A stretch of DNA of 10,891 nucleotides from Planctomycetales bacterium (GTDB taxonomy: Bacteria > Planctomycetota > Phycisphaerae > SM23-33). The stretch lies in assembly GCA_030631125.1 (NCBI GenBank), contig DAOVLS010000055.1, forward strand, positions 1 to 10,891, given 5' to 3'. Under the pieces are notes generated by a model, which searched no databases, had not been told where the DNA came from, and saw only the letters and a program-made list of their open reading frames with translations. This document shows positions 1 through 6,077 of the stretch, piece by piece. Each line of letters starts with the position of its first letter. Within the stretch, counting starts at the first letter, position 1. The position numbers and the translations under genes were made by a program.

Positions 1-122
1 CGCGGAAACCACTCCAGCGGGACAGTTACCTCCCTGCCATCGGCCAGGATCACACAAAGCGAATCTTTCGTGAAAGATATGTCCGTAGCAAGAGGTTCTA
101 TCTTAACTGCCGAAATGCTCAT
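1..122 (-). CDS. DUF2442 domain protein, N-terminus only (cut by window edge)
   Basis: The start codon is ATG at 122-120, preceded by a clear GAGGAG ribosome site seven bases upstream. About 40 residues are visible. They begin MSISAVKIEPLATDISFTKD and contain the block DGREVTVPLEWFP, which matches the 'DGR-x-xxxPLxWFP' signature of DUF2442 proteins. This small family (usually under 100 residues) is often found next to toxin-antitoxin genes, frequently beside DUF4160. Its biochemical role is not established. The gene starts 36 bases after the mazF stop on the same strand, so it is probably the third gene of that operon. The C-terminal half lies outside the window, so a fusion or a DUF4160 neighbour cannot be excluded. 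Confidence 0.7.
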   Translation of the reverse strand, partial: MSISAVKIEPLATDISFTKDSLCVILADGREVTVPLEWFP

Positions 123-158
123 GCCACTTCTCCTCGAATAATTCTTTATTCGCTTTAT

Positions 159-497
159 TTACCCCCCAATAATATCGAGTAGCCCTTCGATGATCTGATT
201 AAGTTCATCCGTGGAGGCTCTGGTGATCTTCCTGCCAAGCCGCTGGACTGAAAGTGTACGGATCTGGCTGATTTTCACCCAAGACGTCTTGGGGAGTTTC
301 AGACTTTGAAGTTGGAGGGTCAGGGGGAAACCTGCCCGTTGCGGCTGGGAGGTCAGCGCCGCCGCAATAACCGTCCCGGAGTGCTTATTGAAGATTTCGT
401 GGCTGAGGACGACCACCGGTCGCCGACCTGCCTGCTCGTGGCCTTTAGTTGGATTGAGGTCTGCCCAGAAGACGTCGCCCCTCAATATTCGGGCCAT
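159..497 (-). CDS. mazF: MazF/PemK-type mRNA endoribonuclease toxin
   Basis: A 112-residue protein of the usual MazF length. MazF toxins are ribosome-independent RNases that cut mRNA at short sequence motifs and are neutralised by the cognate antitoxin. Visible family features are RGDVFWADLNP (residues 6-16), the GHEQAGRRPVVVLS loop (19-32, with Arg25-Arg26 in the region of the catalytic arginine), the Thr49-Ser50 pair after strand VIAAAL, and the QIRTL segment (78-82). All key positions look intact, so the toxin is probably functional. I chose the ATG at 497 because GAGGAG lies eight bases upstream and the protein then begins at the conserved RGD strand; a reading frame open further upstream would add an unconserved tail. 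It overlaps the antitoxin gene by 16 bases, which suggests coupled translation. Confidence 0.93.
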   Translation of the reverse strand: MARILRGDVFWADLNPTKGHEQAGRRPVVVLSHEIFNKHSGTVIAAALTSQPQRAGFPLTLQLQSLKLPKTSWVKISQIRTLSVQRLGRKITRASTDELNQIIEGLLDIIGG

Positions 498-724
498 TGG
501 TTTAACTCCTCGGACAGCCCCTCGTCGGCCATTGCCTGTTCGGCCTTGGGGTCCAGTTTTTTGCACTCGCGCGCTAATCGGGAATGTTCAAGCCGTTCGA
601 TCTTATCCCGGACGGCGACCTGAACCGCTTGGCTGCGGCTACTGAATGCCCGGTTCTTCACAAGGCGGTCCAACCTGCTCAGCAAGGCAGGCTCCATTGA
701 AACAGCGAATTTTTTTGCAGCCAT
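482..724 (-). CDS. Ribbon-helix-helix antitoxin of the MazF module
   Basis: An 80-residue protein. Residues about 5-45 (KFAVSMEPALLSRLDRLVKN and on to the SRSQAVQVAVRDKIERL helix) form a ribbon-helix-helix DNA-binding domain. The strand and the 'SRSQAV' turn are typical of CopG/MazE-like antitoxins. The acidic, helical C-terminal tail (AEQAMADEGLSEELNQWPEY, residues 61-80) resembles toxin-wrapping tails of antitoxins paired with MazF. It should bind and inhibit the toxin encoded just downstream and repress its own promoter. The ATG at 724 has GGAG a few bases upstream, and a promoter lies directly before it. The gene order, antitoxin first with a short overlap into the toxin, is the standard arrangement. 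Confidence 0.9.
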   Translation of the reverse strand: MAAKKFAVSMEPALLSRLDRLVKNRAFSSRSQAVQVAVRDKIERLEHSRLARECKKLDPKAEQAMADEGLSEELNQWPEY

Positions 725-748
725 AACTATTCTCCAGTATTACCAACA

Positions 749-777
749 ATCATACCGCAGATTCCATGCTATTTCAA
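749..777 (-). promoter_or_regulatory. Sigma70-type promoter of the antitoxin-toxin operon
   Basis: Read on the minus strand, TTGAAA (777-772) is followed by 17 bases and TATGAT (754-749), close to the bacterial housekeeping consensus. The predicted transcript would begin near 742, leaving a leader of about 18 bases that holds the GGAG ribosome site. It gives the toxin module its own promoter although the LarA-family gene ends only 68 bases upstream. A short inverted GTAT/ATAC pair around 736-754 could be an operator for the ribbon-helix-helix antitoxin, but the arms are only four bases. Confidence 0.65.
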
Positions 778-792
778 GCCCGCAATGGTCCA

Positions 793-2067
793 TTATTGAT
801 TAAACCTCTGCCAATCCGGTGGGTTTTTGAGTTTGTAGAGCATTTCGCCGGCGCGGGGGATATAAAATCGGCCCTCAGCCTCCCGGCCTTGCCAGTCGGC
901 AATGTCAATCGAGGCAGGGTCGAGGTAGCCCATATTGACCCTCCGGCAGCGGGCTTCGGGGATTGCCGTAGCCAGCGTAACCTTGACGCGACATTTTTCC
1001 ACGCCGTTCTCGTAAGAGCCGATGCCGCGAACGTGCGTCGAGTGGGCCAGGACGCCCCATGGGAAATCCTTGAACTTTTCCCATTGGCCGAGGAAGTAAT
1101 CCCGCGTGTGGTAGCCGATCTCGTCGATGACCTTGCCGTGGGTGTACGATATCTCCGTAACATGCGGGGCGTAGATAATCAGTTCGCCCCCGTCGGCGAC
1201 GATTGGCTCGGTCTTGTACATGCATTTGCCCGCCACCCAGAGGTCGTCGTACATCTTTGGCGCCTGGGCGAGAATCGAATCGAACGAGCGGTCCATATAG
1301 GTAACGTGAATCTTCGCCGACAGGTCGGCCGCCGCCGACCAGGCGTCTTCGGGGCTTCCGAAGTACAGGCCGAAGAGACCGTCCTTGGTCGTTACCATGC
1401 ACAGGGCGAATTTGTCCATTTTGAGCATCTGGGCCGCCCGATCTACGGTCGCGCGGATGGGCGTTTGCTTCGTTCCGATAATCTTCGGATTGGTCAACAC
1501 CGCGCCGAGCCAATGGAAGAAGTTCAGCAGTTCTGCCCCGCAGATGCCGGGAAAGAAATACTTATTCCCGCCGGAGAAGCCGACGACCTCGTGCGGGAAC
1601 ACAGGCCCGCATATCAGGACGCGGTCGTAATCGAACAGGAGTTTATTTACGGTAACTTTGACGTCCATTTGAAACAGCCCGCCGCTGATTTGGTCTATCT
1701 CTTCTGCCGTCAGAGTGCCGATGTGGGCGAGGGCGTCTTCGTTCTGCCATTCGTGATTAAATGCCTGCGATTTCCCGAAGACCTTTTCCCATTGGCCCGG
1801 TTCGACGCCGAAATGTTTTTCGATGTGCTCTTTCGGCATCGGCGGGTGCGTGCCGAGTGCGATGAGGAAATCGAGTTTCGCTGCTTGCCGGGAGAGATTT
1901 TCATGCAGCGCCCTTGCCAGCATCGGCAGGGGGCAGGTGCGTGTATGGTCCGGTACGATTACCAGAACTCTCTTGCCGTCGGCGTTCAGTTCACCGGTAG
2001 CCTTTGCGACAATATCCCGCACCTCATCATCAGTCAATGTCCGTTCGACGTATCCTTGTCCGATCAT
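793..2067 (-). CDS. larA: LarA-family nickel-pincer-nucleotide enzyme (lactate racemase-like, DUF2088)
   Basis: A 424-residue relative of lactate racemase LarA, which interconverts 2-hydroxyacid stereoisomers with a nickel-pincer nucleotide bound to a lysine. Residues equivalent to those of Lactiplantibacillus LarA are present: Asp40 and Arg43 in PDHTR, His74 in GTHP, His159, the cofactor lysine Lys169 in GFSGGNKYFFPGICG, and His185. The spacing His159-Lys169-His185 (10 and 16) equals that of LarA His174-Lys184-His200. The C-terminal half (for example YAPHVTEISYTHG, 299-311) is unlike LarA itself, so the substrate may be another 2-hydroxyacid. The cofactor genes larB, larC and larE are not in this window. 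The frame is open to an ATG at 2157, but that start lies just outside a 12-bp hairpin whose bases it would translate. The ATG at 2067 has AAAGGA upstream and is preferred. The symbol reflects homology only. Confidence 0.85.
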   Translation of the reverse strand: MIGQGYVERTLTDDEVRDIVAKATGELNADGKRVLVIVPDHTRTCPLPMLARALHENLSRQAAKLDFLIALGTHPPMPKEHIEKHFGVEPGQWEKVFGKSQAFNHEWQNEDALAHIGTLTAEEIDQISGGLFQMDVKVTVNKLLFDYDRVLICGPVFPHEVVGFSGGNKYFFPGICGAELLNFFHWLGAVLTNPKIIGTKQTPIRATVDRAAQMLKMDKFALCMVTTKDGLFGLYFGSPEDAWSAAADLSAKIHVTYMDRSFDSILAQAPKMYDDLWVAGKCMYKTEPIVADGGELIIYAPHVTEISYTHGKVIDEIGYHTRDYFLGQWEKFKDFPWGVLAHSTHVRGIGSYENGVEKCRVKVTLATAIPEARCRRVNMGYLDPASIDIADWQGREAEGRFYIPRAGEMLYKLKNPPDWQRFNQ

Positions 2068-2123
2068 CAATTCGGTCCTTTCCAGAGTGTCGGGATATTG
2101 TAGCGACAAGGGGTGGTTAAATG

Positions 2124-2155
2124 GAAGACGCCGGTGGATCGGTACCGGCGTCTTC
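2124..2155 (-). terminator. Strong hairpin between the mini PEP-CTERM gene and the LarA-family gene
   Basis: A perfect 12-bp inverted repeat (arms 2124-2135 and 2144-2155, GAAGACGCCGGT) closes an eight-base loop. It lies 44 bases after the stop of the 81-residue PEP-CTERM gene and before the preferred start of the LarA-family gene. No clear U-tract follows on either strand, so it could be a U-poor terminator or a structure in the LarA-family leader. Either role argues against the upstream ATG at 2157 as the start of that gene. Confidence 0.6.
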
Positions 2156-2199
2156 ACCGAGCGAAGGTGTACGTCTGTGCAGGTTTCAGTGAGTCGTTT

Positions 2200-2445
2200 C
2201 TATCGTGAACGGCGGCGTTTGTGGCGAGCGAGGACGCCGATACCGCCGATAATCAGCAGGGTCAATGCGCCGGGTTCGGGCACGGAAGCCTGGGCGAACG
2301 AGCCGTCAGAATCGTCGGCCTTCGGATCGACTTGAATGGACAGGTTTTTGCCGGATGGAACGGTTCCGCTGTTGATGTCAGCGGGGGCTGATGAAAGCGG
2401 CAGGAAGAACAGAGAAATAATAAGTACTGACAATATACGTTTCAT
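2200..2445 (-). CDS. Miniature PEP-CTERM sorting-signal protein
   Basis: An 81-residue secreted protein. Residues 1-22 are a signal peptide (Lys-Arg, then a hydrophobic stretch, likely cleavage after Ala22). A polar segment of about 32 residues follows. The tail VPEPGALTLLIIGGIGVLAR (55-74) plus a basic cluster is a classic PEP-CTERM signal: Pro-Glu-Pro at 56-58, a membrane helix, then Arg/Lys. Such tails are recognised by exosortases, which cleave and anchor or release the protein at the cell surface. The ATG at 2445 has a near-perfect AGGAGG site. The exported part is extremely short for the family, which makes it either a small surface peptide or the remnant of a larger protein. It is transcribed in the same direction as the downstream LarA-family gene, but the hairpin between them suggests separate units. 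Confidence 0.85.
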   Translation of the reverse strand: MKRILSVLIISLFFLPLSSAPADINSGTVPSGKNLSIQVDPKADDSDGSFAQASVPEPGALTLLIIGGIGVLARHKRRRSR

Positions 2446-2750
2446 TATGCGGTCCTCCTGGGAACCTCTTTAGAGCCTGCCTTGGCAAACTCTTTGTAAA
2501 TCTTGCCCTGAGCCCTAACGCATCTTTACGCGGCAGCGCGAACCGCGTGGGAGCGAAAGCCATTTTTTCGGTGCGAAGCCGATTTCGGCCTCGACCAATA
2601 GAAATGTACGATTCACCCGCCCGCCGGGCCAATCGAGAAGGAAAAATTATGGTGTTCCCGGTTTTTTAAGGTGCGATTGCGACTGCAGGAAAGTCTCGCT
2701 AGAATAACAGCACGGTACACGGTACATTAACTTTATTGAGGGTAATCCAA
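2446..2750 (-). other. Divergent intergenic region between the mini PEP-CTERM gene and nagA
   Basis: About 305 bases without a convincing gene; short open frames here have no homology signal or ribosome site. It holds the 5' regions of two divergent genes: AGGAGG for the leftward PEP-CTERM gene and a promoter for rightward nagA (2677-2705). A small GCCG/CGGC hairpin lies at 2578-2589. I saw no convincing leftward promoter hexamer pair. Confidence 0.5.
2677..2705 (+). promoter_or_regulatory. Sigma70-type promoter of nagA
   Basis: TTGCGA (2677-2682), a 17-base spacer and TAGAAT (2700-2705) match the housekeeping promoter pattern. The expected transcript start is near 2712, giving a leader of about 39 bases. 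A tandem 7-mer (ACGGTAC twice, 2712-2725) sits right at that start and could be an operator or a sequence coincidence. Confidence 0.55.
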
Positions 2751-3956
2751 ATGCTCCGTCCCAAATCCAAATCCGCCAGCCACATCGCCATCGTGAACGG
2801 CGAGGTTTATACCTCGCGGATGGTGATTCGGCGTGGTGTGGTCGTGGTTCGGGACGGGAAGATCGAGGCTGTGGAGGTCGGTTCGGGCGGTGCCGGGCTT
2901 CTGAAGGGGGCCTTGGTGGTGGATGCGGGTGGGATGATTGTCGCTCCGGGGTTCATTGACCTGCACATCCACGGGGCCGGTGGCGGCGACACCAGCGATT
3001 GCAAGGTGGAGTCCATTCGGAAAATGGCTTCGACCCTGGTCCGGTTCGGGACAACATCCTTCCTCCCGACAATCTATCCCGCCAGCCCGTCAGGGATGGT
3101 CCGTCGCGTAGCCACCGTTCGCCGGGCGACCGAAGCGCGAGTCAAGGGGGCGGAGATTTTGGGCGTGCACCTCGAAGGGCCGTTCCTGAACCCCCGGAGA
3201 AAAGGCGCACTTCGGGCCAAAGACCTCCGTTCCGCCTCGATCGAAGAACTTCACAGCCTGATAGATGCCTCAAATAACAGTATTCGCCTCATATCGGTAG
3301 CCCCGGAGATTCCCGGCGCTATCGAGTTCATCCGGGAGTGTCGCAACAGGGGAATCCGGGTGGCAGTGGGGCACTCCGACGCTTCCCACGAAGAGATGTC
3401 AGTTGGGATAAACGCCGGCATCAATCACGTTACCCACGTCTTCAACGCCCTGCGACGAACGCATCACCGCGATCCCGGCGTGATGGGCACGGTACTGACC
3501 AATCCGGAGATTACCGTGGAACTCATCGCCGATATGCACCACGTTCACCCTGTCGTGGTCAATCTCCTGCTCCTGGCCAAGCCGGCGGACAAGATATGCC
3601 TGGTCACAGACGCCTTGAGAATCGCAGGCCTGCGGGGTAAGCGTTTCGTCGCCGACGGGAGAAAAGTAACCGTGGCTGACGGGGTGGCCAAACTGCCTGA
3701 CGGCACTATTGCCGGAAGCGTCCTTACGCTCAATCAGGCTGTGCGGAACATGGTGGCCACCGGGATGGTTCCTTTGGAGGATGCTCTCAAAATGGCCAGC
3801 GTCATCCCTGCCAAGGTTTTGGGCGTGAACCACCGCAAGGGGACCATTCTCCCCGGAAGCGACGCCGACATTGTGATACTGGACCGTGATTTTCACGTGC
3901 AGATGACGATGGTCGGCGGGAAGATCGTCCACCGAAAACACAAATCCGGGAATTGA
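2751..3956 (+). CDS. nagA: N-acetylglucosamine-6-phosphate deacetylase
   Basis: A 401-residue amidohydrolase that removes acetate from GlcNAc-6-phosphate, giving glucosamine-6-phosphate and acetate (EC 3.5.1.25) in the cytoplasm during amino-sugar or cell-wall recycling. Visible landmarks are the metal motif DLHIHG (70-75), the LEGPF motif with metal ligand Glu142, VGHSD with His208, the HVTHVFNA segment with His229 and a nearby HHRDPGVMG, the catalytic Asp287 in VTDA, and AGSVLTLNQAVRN (321-333). The C-terminal KGTILPGSDADIVILD returns to the beta-sandwich typical of this superfamily. An in-frame TTG at 2736 could add five residues, but GAGGG at 2739-2743 is spaced correctly for the ATG at 2751. 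It stands alone here: nagB and a transporter are not visible. Confidence 0.93.
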   Translation: MLRPKSKSASHIAIVNGEVYTSRMVIRRGVVVVRDGKIEAVEVGSGGAGLLKGALVVDAGGMIVAPGFIDLHIHGAGGGDTSDCKVESIRKMASTLVRFGTTSFLPTIYPASPSGMVRRVATVRRATEARVKGAEILGVHLEGPFLNPRRKGALRAKDLRSASIEELHSLIDASNNSIRLISVAPEIPGAIEFIRECRNRGIRVAVGHSDASHEEMSVGINAGINHVTHVFNALRRTHHRDPGVMGTVLTNPEITVELIADMHHVHPVVVNLLLLAKPADKICLVTDALRIAGLRGKRFVADGRKVTVADGVAKLPDGTIAGSVLTLNQAVRNMVATGMVPLEDALKMASVIPAKVLGVNHRKGTILPGSDADIVILDRDFHVQMTMVGGKIVHRKHKSGN

Positions 3957-3980
3957 GCGGGCGAAATTAAGTGCTCCGTG

Positions 3981-4222
3981 GGGCTGTTGAAAAAGTCCGG
4001 TCAGTCCCGTAGGGACAATTGATAGTAGCCCAGCAGTTCACTGCTGGGGTAAAGGCGACCAGATCGATCAAGTCCCGGAGGGACGACTGAAGTTCTTTCA
4101 GGGACACGTCTTATGCGCTCCTCATTCGTCCCTACAGGACTAACCGGTAAGAAGCATCCCATTCCCAGCCATAAATGGCTGGGCTATTCTCAATCGTCCC
4201 TATGGGACTTTTTCAACAACCC
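3981..4222. repeat. Palindromic MITE/BIME-like repeat element of about 240 bp
   Basis: The element is bounded by 18-bp inverted ends (3981-3998 and 4205-4222, one mismatch, core TGTTGAAAAAGTC). Inside are four copies of a 20-base motif, AGTCCCnnAGGGACrAnTGA in general form: two in plus orientation (4003-4022, 4071-4090) and two in minus orientation (4122-4141, 4190-4209). The plus copies and the minus copies are each 68 bases apart, so they are symmetric about position 4106. Two hairpins with 8-bp stems and four-base loops (4029-4048, 4164-4183) mirror each other about the same centre. It encodes no protein and shows no clear target-site duplication. It looks like a non-autonomous mobile repeat or a paired REP-type element mobilised in trans, and it may also end nagA transcription. 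Confidence 0.85.
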
Positions 4223-4262
4223 GCCTGTCCCCTTAATAGACCAGTTTTTCTTGATTCGATGC

Positions 4263-4290
4263 TTGGTAGAGCCGCTTTTGCGGTTATAAT
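4263..4290 (+). promoter_or_regulatory. Promoter with perfect -10 box upstream of the PEP-CTERM pair
   Basis: TTGGTA (4263-4268), 16 bases, then TATAAT (4285-4290). Transcription would begin near 4297 and run rightward toward the PEP-CTERM gene at 4499, leaving a long untranslated leader. A small GCCGC/GCGGT stem overlaps the spacer and could affect binding or be incidental. No repression site is recognised. Confidence 0.55.
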
Positions 4291-4296
4291 ATAGGT

Positions 4297-4498
4297 GGTT
4301 GATGGTTGTACCGTGGGGATGTGCTTCCGTTGGCACGGCTCGTGAGCCTGGGGCGTAGGGGAAATCTTCGGAGCCGTCACTTCGTATCGCCCATTCGCCT
4401 ATGATTGGTATGTTTGCGCGCATCTCGGTGAGTCAGAGAGGCCCAGGATGGTCTTGGGCAGAATGGCATATGGGACATCTGGAATTAGGAGTCTGAAA
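4297..4498 (+). promoter_or_regulatory. Long, possibly structured 5' leader of the PEP-CTERM gene
   Basis: Roughly 200 bases lie between the predicted transcript start and the ATG at 4499, with no convincing gene. The segment ACGGCTC (4335-4341) can pair with GAGCCGT (4371-4377, seven base pairs) or form local stems with neighbours (GGCT/AGCC, 4337-4340 with 4345-4348; GTGC/GCAC, 4321-4324 with 4333-4336). These pairings exclude one another, as in switching leaders. I do not recognise it as a known riboswitch class. It could equally be decayed mobile DNA next to the repeat element. Confidence 0.35.
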
Positions 4499-5245
4499 AT
4501 GAAAAGGATTTACCTAATGGGACTCGTGTTGCTAGTCTTCACCGTGCTACCTGCATCGGCTGTCATCTTTGAAGATTCTTTCGATAGTTATCCGAATGGG
4601 TTCCCGCCACCAGAGCCACCTTGGCAGAGAAAGATAGACCCTGGTGTAGCCGTGCAGATAGATGAAAGCATCTCGTATGCAGGAGAGAAAAGCTGTCACT
4701 TCAACGACTCGGGTACTGGGGCTGGTCACTTGTGGCATGAGTTTGACGCCCCAATAAGTTCGGAGTTAGTCCTCACGTATTACATGCGCACCCATAATCG
4801 TAACTACGAAGGAGCGCATGTCAGCTTTAGGATAGGCACAGATGGAGTCGTGGATTGGGCGGCTTCTTTTGGCAATGGGCTTGCCGGAAACATGGCGGGG
4901 TGGATTGGCATTATTGGCGGAGCCGGGTGGATCAAACCAGACCTGCTGGAGTATTCTGAAGACACTTGGTATTACGTCGAACGGACGATTAACTGTGACT
5001 CGGGTTATGGAAGTTTCTACGTCGAAGAGTTGCTCTCCCCGCTTGGGGACCCTGCTAACAACAATGCCTTTTATGAGATAGGACCTGCTTATTCTATCTC
5101 TTCTGTCGATGTGGTCCGGATGAATACATCTAATTCGCAAGGTGCTGATTGCTATATCGACGAAATCAGAGTCATCCCTGAGCCGGCGACGCTGACGCTG
5201 CTTGGTCTGGGCGGCTTGGCGTTGATCCGACGCCGTCGTCAATAA
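4499..5245 (+). CDS. PEP-CTERM exported protein, possibly LamG/concanavalin-like
   Basis: A 248-residue secreted protein with a signal peptide (1-21, ending LPASA), a mature beta-rich domain and the tail IPEPATLTLLGLGGLALIRRRR (Pro-Glu-Pro at 227-229), an exosortase sorting signal. The mature region opens with FEDSFDSYPNG and later has SISYAGEKSCHF, phrases typical of LamG/concanavalin-like jelly-roll domains that often bind carbohydrate. The fold assignment is tentative. The ATG at 4499 has AGGAG seven bases upstream; a start 17 codons earlier would place a polar extension before the signal peptide. The gene is visibly more A+T-rich than the metabolic genes around it, which is common for surface proteins and could also reflect transfer. 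It is followed in the same direction by a second PEP-CTERM gene. Confidence 0.88.
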   Translation: MKRIYLMGLVLLVFTVLPASAVIFEDSFDSYPNGFPPPEPPWQRKIDPGVAVQIDESISYAGEKSCHFNDSGTGAGHLWHEFDAPISSELVLTYYMRTHNRNYEGAHVSFRIGTDGVVDWAASFGNGLAGNMAGWIGIIGGAGWIKPDLLEYSEDTWYYVERTINCDSGYGSFYVEELLSPLGDPANNNAFYEIGPAYSISSVDVVRMNTSNSQGADCYIDEIRVIPEPATLTLLGLGGLALIRRRRQ

Positions 5246-5265
5246 GTAAAAGTAAGGAACGTGTA

Positions 5266-5290
5266 TTCGATCAAAGCGGTTTCGATCAAA
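5266..5290 (+). repeat. Pair of 10-base direct repeats between two PEP-CTERM genes
   Basis: TTCGATCAAA occurs at 5266-5275 and again at 5281-5290, a 15-base period, in the 74-base gap before the second PEP-CTERM gene. The second copy overlaps a small TTTCG/CGAAA stem. It may be a regulator site; no matching promoter is clear. Confidence 0.45.
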
Positions 5291-5319
5291 CGAAATCGGG
5301 GATTTAGACAAAGAGACTT

Positions 5320-6072
5320 ATGATGAAAACCTTGTTAGCGACGACGATTGTTGTACTCATGGCCGGTGCGGGCGTAGCGAACGCCGATATAAGCGCTGAG
5401 TGGGTGGTGAATCCGGGCTGCACGATCAGAGGTTACACAACCTACGATCTGGAGATAACGACCGACGCAGAGTGGACTAACGCCCGTCTGGAACTGACCC
5501 TGACCAGTGGAACTATCCATCAGGATCCCAGTTATGACGAAGAGCACCCTCAAACAACTATGTGGGGATTCGTTCCTGCTGTGGAGTGTGATAGTATGTT
5601 TTCCGCGCCTGGTTATGAGGTTCCCGGGTTTGCCAGCGAGACCGGTGATGGCTGGACGAGCACTTCTGTCAAGCGGTCCTGGTTTGACGACGTGGACACC
5701 GGTTCCGGTACGTTCGTCGCAGCACGGATGACCCTCAGTGACGGCGCCGAGGGTCCCTACAGCATTCTGCTGTTCGATGATGCCAATCCGGGCGTGGCGA
5801 CAGAGATGAGCGGCAGTATCACCCAGGATGGGGACTTCCGTCGAAGTGATTCCCATGGGTTCCCTACTGAGGACCCAGCCGATCCGCCCGCCGAGGACAA
5901 CACCGGGGATTCGCACGACCCGCCTCCGGATTACTTGAATCCCCTTACCGGCAGTTACAATATGGGTCCCCCGCCACCGTTGCCCGAACCCGGCACGATG
6001 GTTCTGGTGTCGCTGGGTTTTCTCGGGATGCTTATCCGCCGCGGTCCCCGGACCGATCAGAGTCAGGGTTAA
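5320..6072 (+). CDS. PEP-CTERM exported protein, unrecognised mature domain
   Basis: A 250-residue secreted protein. A signal peptide (1-22, ending VANA) is followed by an acidic beta-rich domain (about 23-180) that I do not recognise. A Pro/Asp-rich linker (about 185-221) leads to LPEPGTMVLVSLGFLGMLIRR, with Pro-Glu-Pro at 222-224, the exosortase sorting signal. Unusually, nine polar residues (GPRTDQSQG) follow the basic cluster, where most such proteins end. Two adjacent ATG codons (5320, 5323) are possible starts, and the ribosome site is weak (AAGAGA). It is 74 bases downstream of another PEP-CTERM gene on the same strand, so the two may be co-transcribed or a local family expansion. The strong hairpin after its stop ends the unit. 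Confidence 0.85.
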   Translation: MMKTLLATTIVVLMAGAGVANADISAEWVVNPGCTIRGYTTYDLEITTDAEWTNARLELTLTSGTIHQDPSYDEEHPQTTMWGFVPAVECDSMFSAPGYEVPGFASETGDGWTSTSVKRSWFDDVDTGSGTFVAARMTLSDGAEGPYSILLFDDANPGVATEMSGSITQDGDFRRSDSHGFPTEDPADPPAEDNTGDSHDPPPDYLNPLTGSYNMGPPPPLPEPGTMVLVSLGFLGMLIRRGPRTDQSQG

Positions 6073-6077
6073 GGCGC

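Noticed and set aside
766..2103. Long rightward open frame opposite the LarA-family gene
   Set aside because: It is antisense to a gene with clear catalytic motifs, has no family resemblance and arises from G+C-rich codon bias on the other strand.
3399..3941. Leftward open frame within nagA
   Set aside because: It lies wholly opposite conserved NagA motifs and has no independent support.
3981..4222. CRISPR array suggested by repeated AGTCCC motifs
   Set aside because: The motifs are in inverted as well as direct orientation, there are only four, and the intervals are not uniform spacers; no cas genes are present.
4332..4349. Sigma54-like TGGCACG sequence, attractive because PEP-CTERM genes can be under sigma54 control
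   Set aside because: The required GC of the -12 element is not at the correct spacing.
4190..4423. Leftward open frame of 77 codons in the leader region
   Set aside because: It runs into the palindromic repeat element, has no ribosome site that I can see and no recognised motif. A decayed gene cannot be ruled out.
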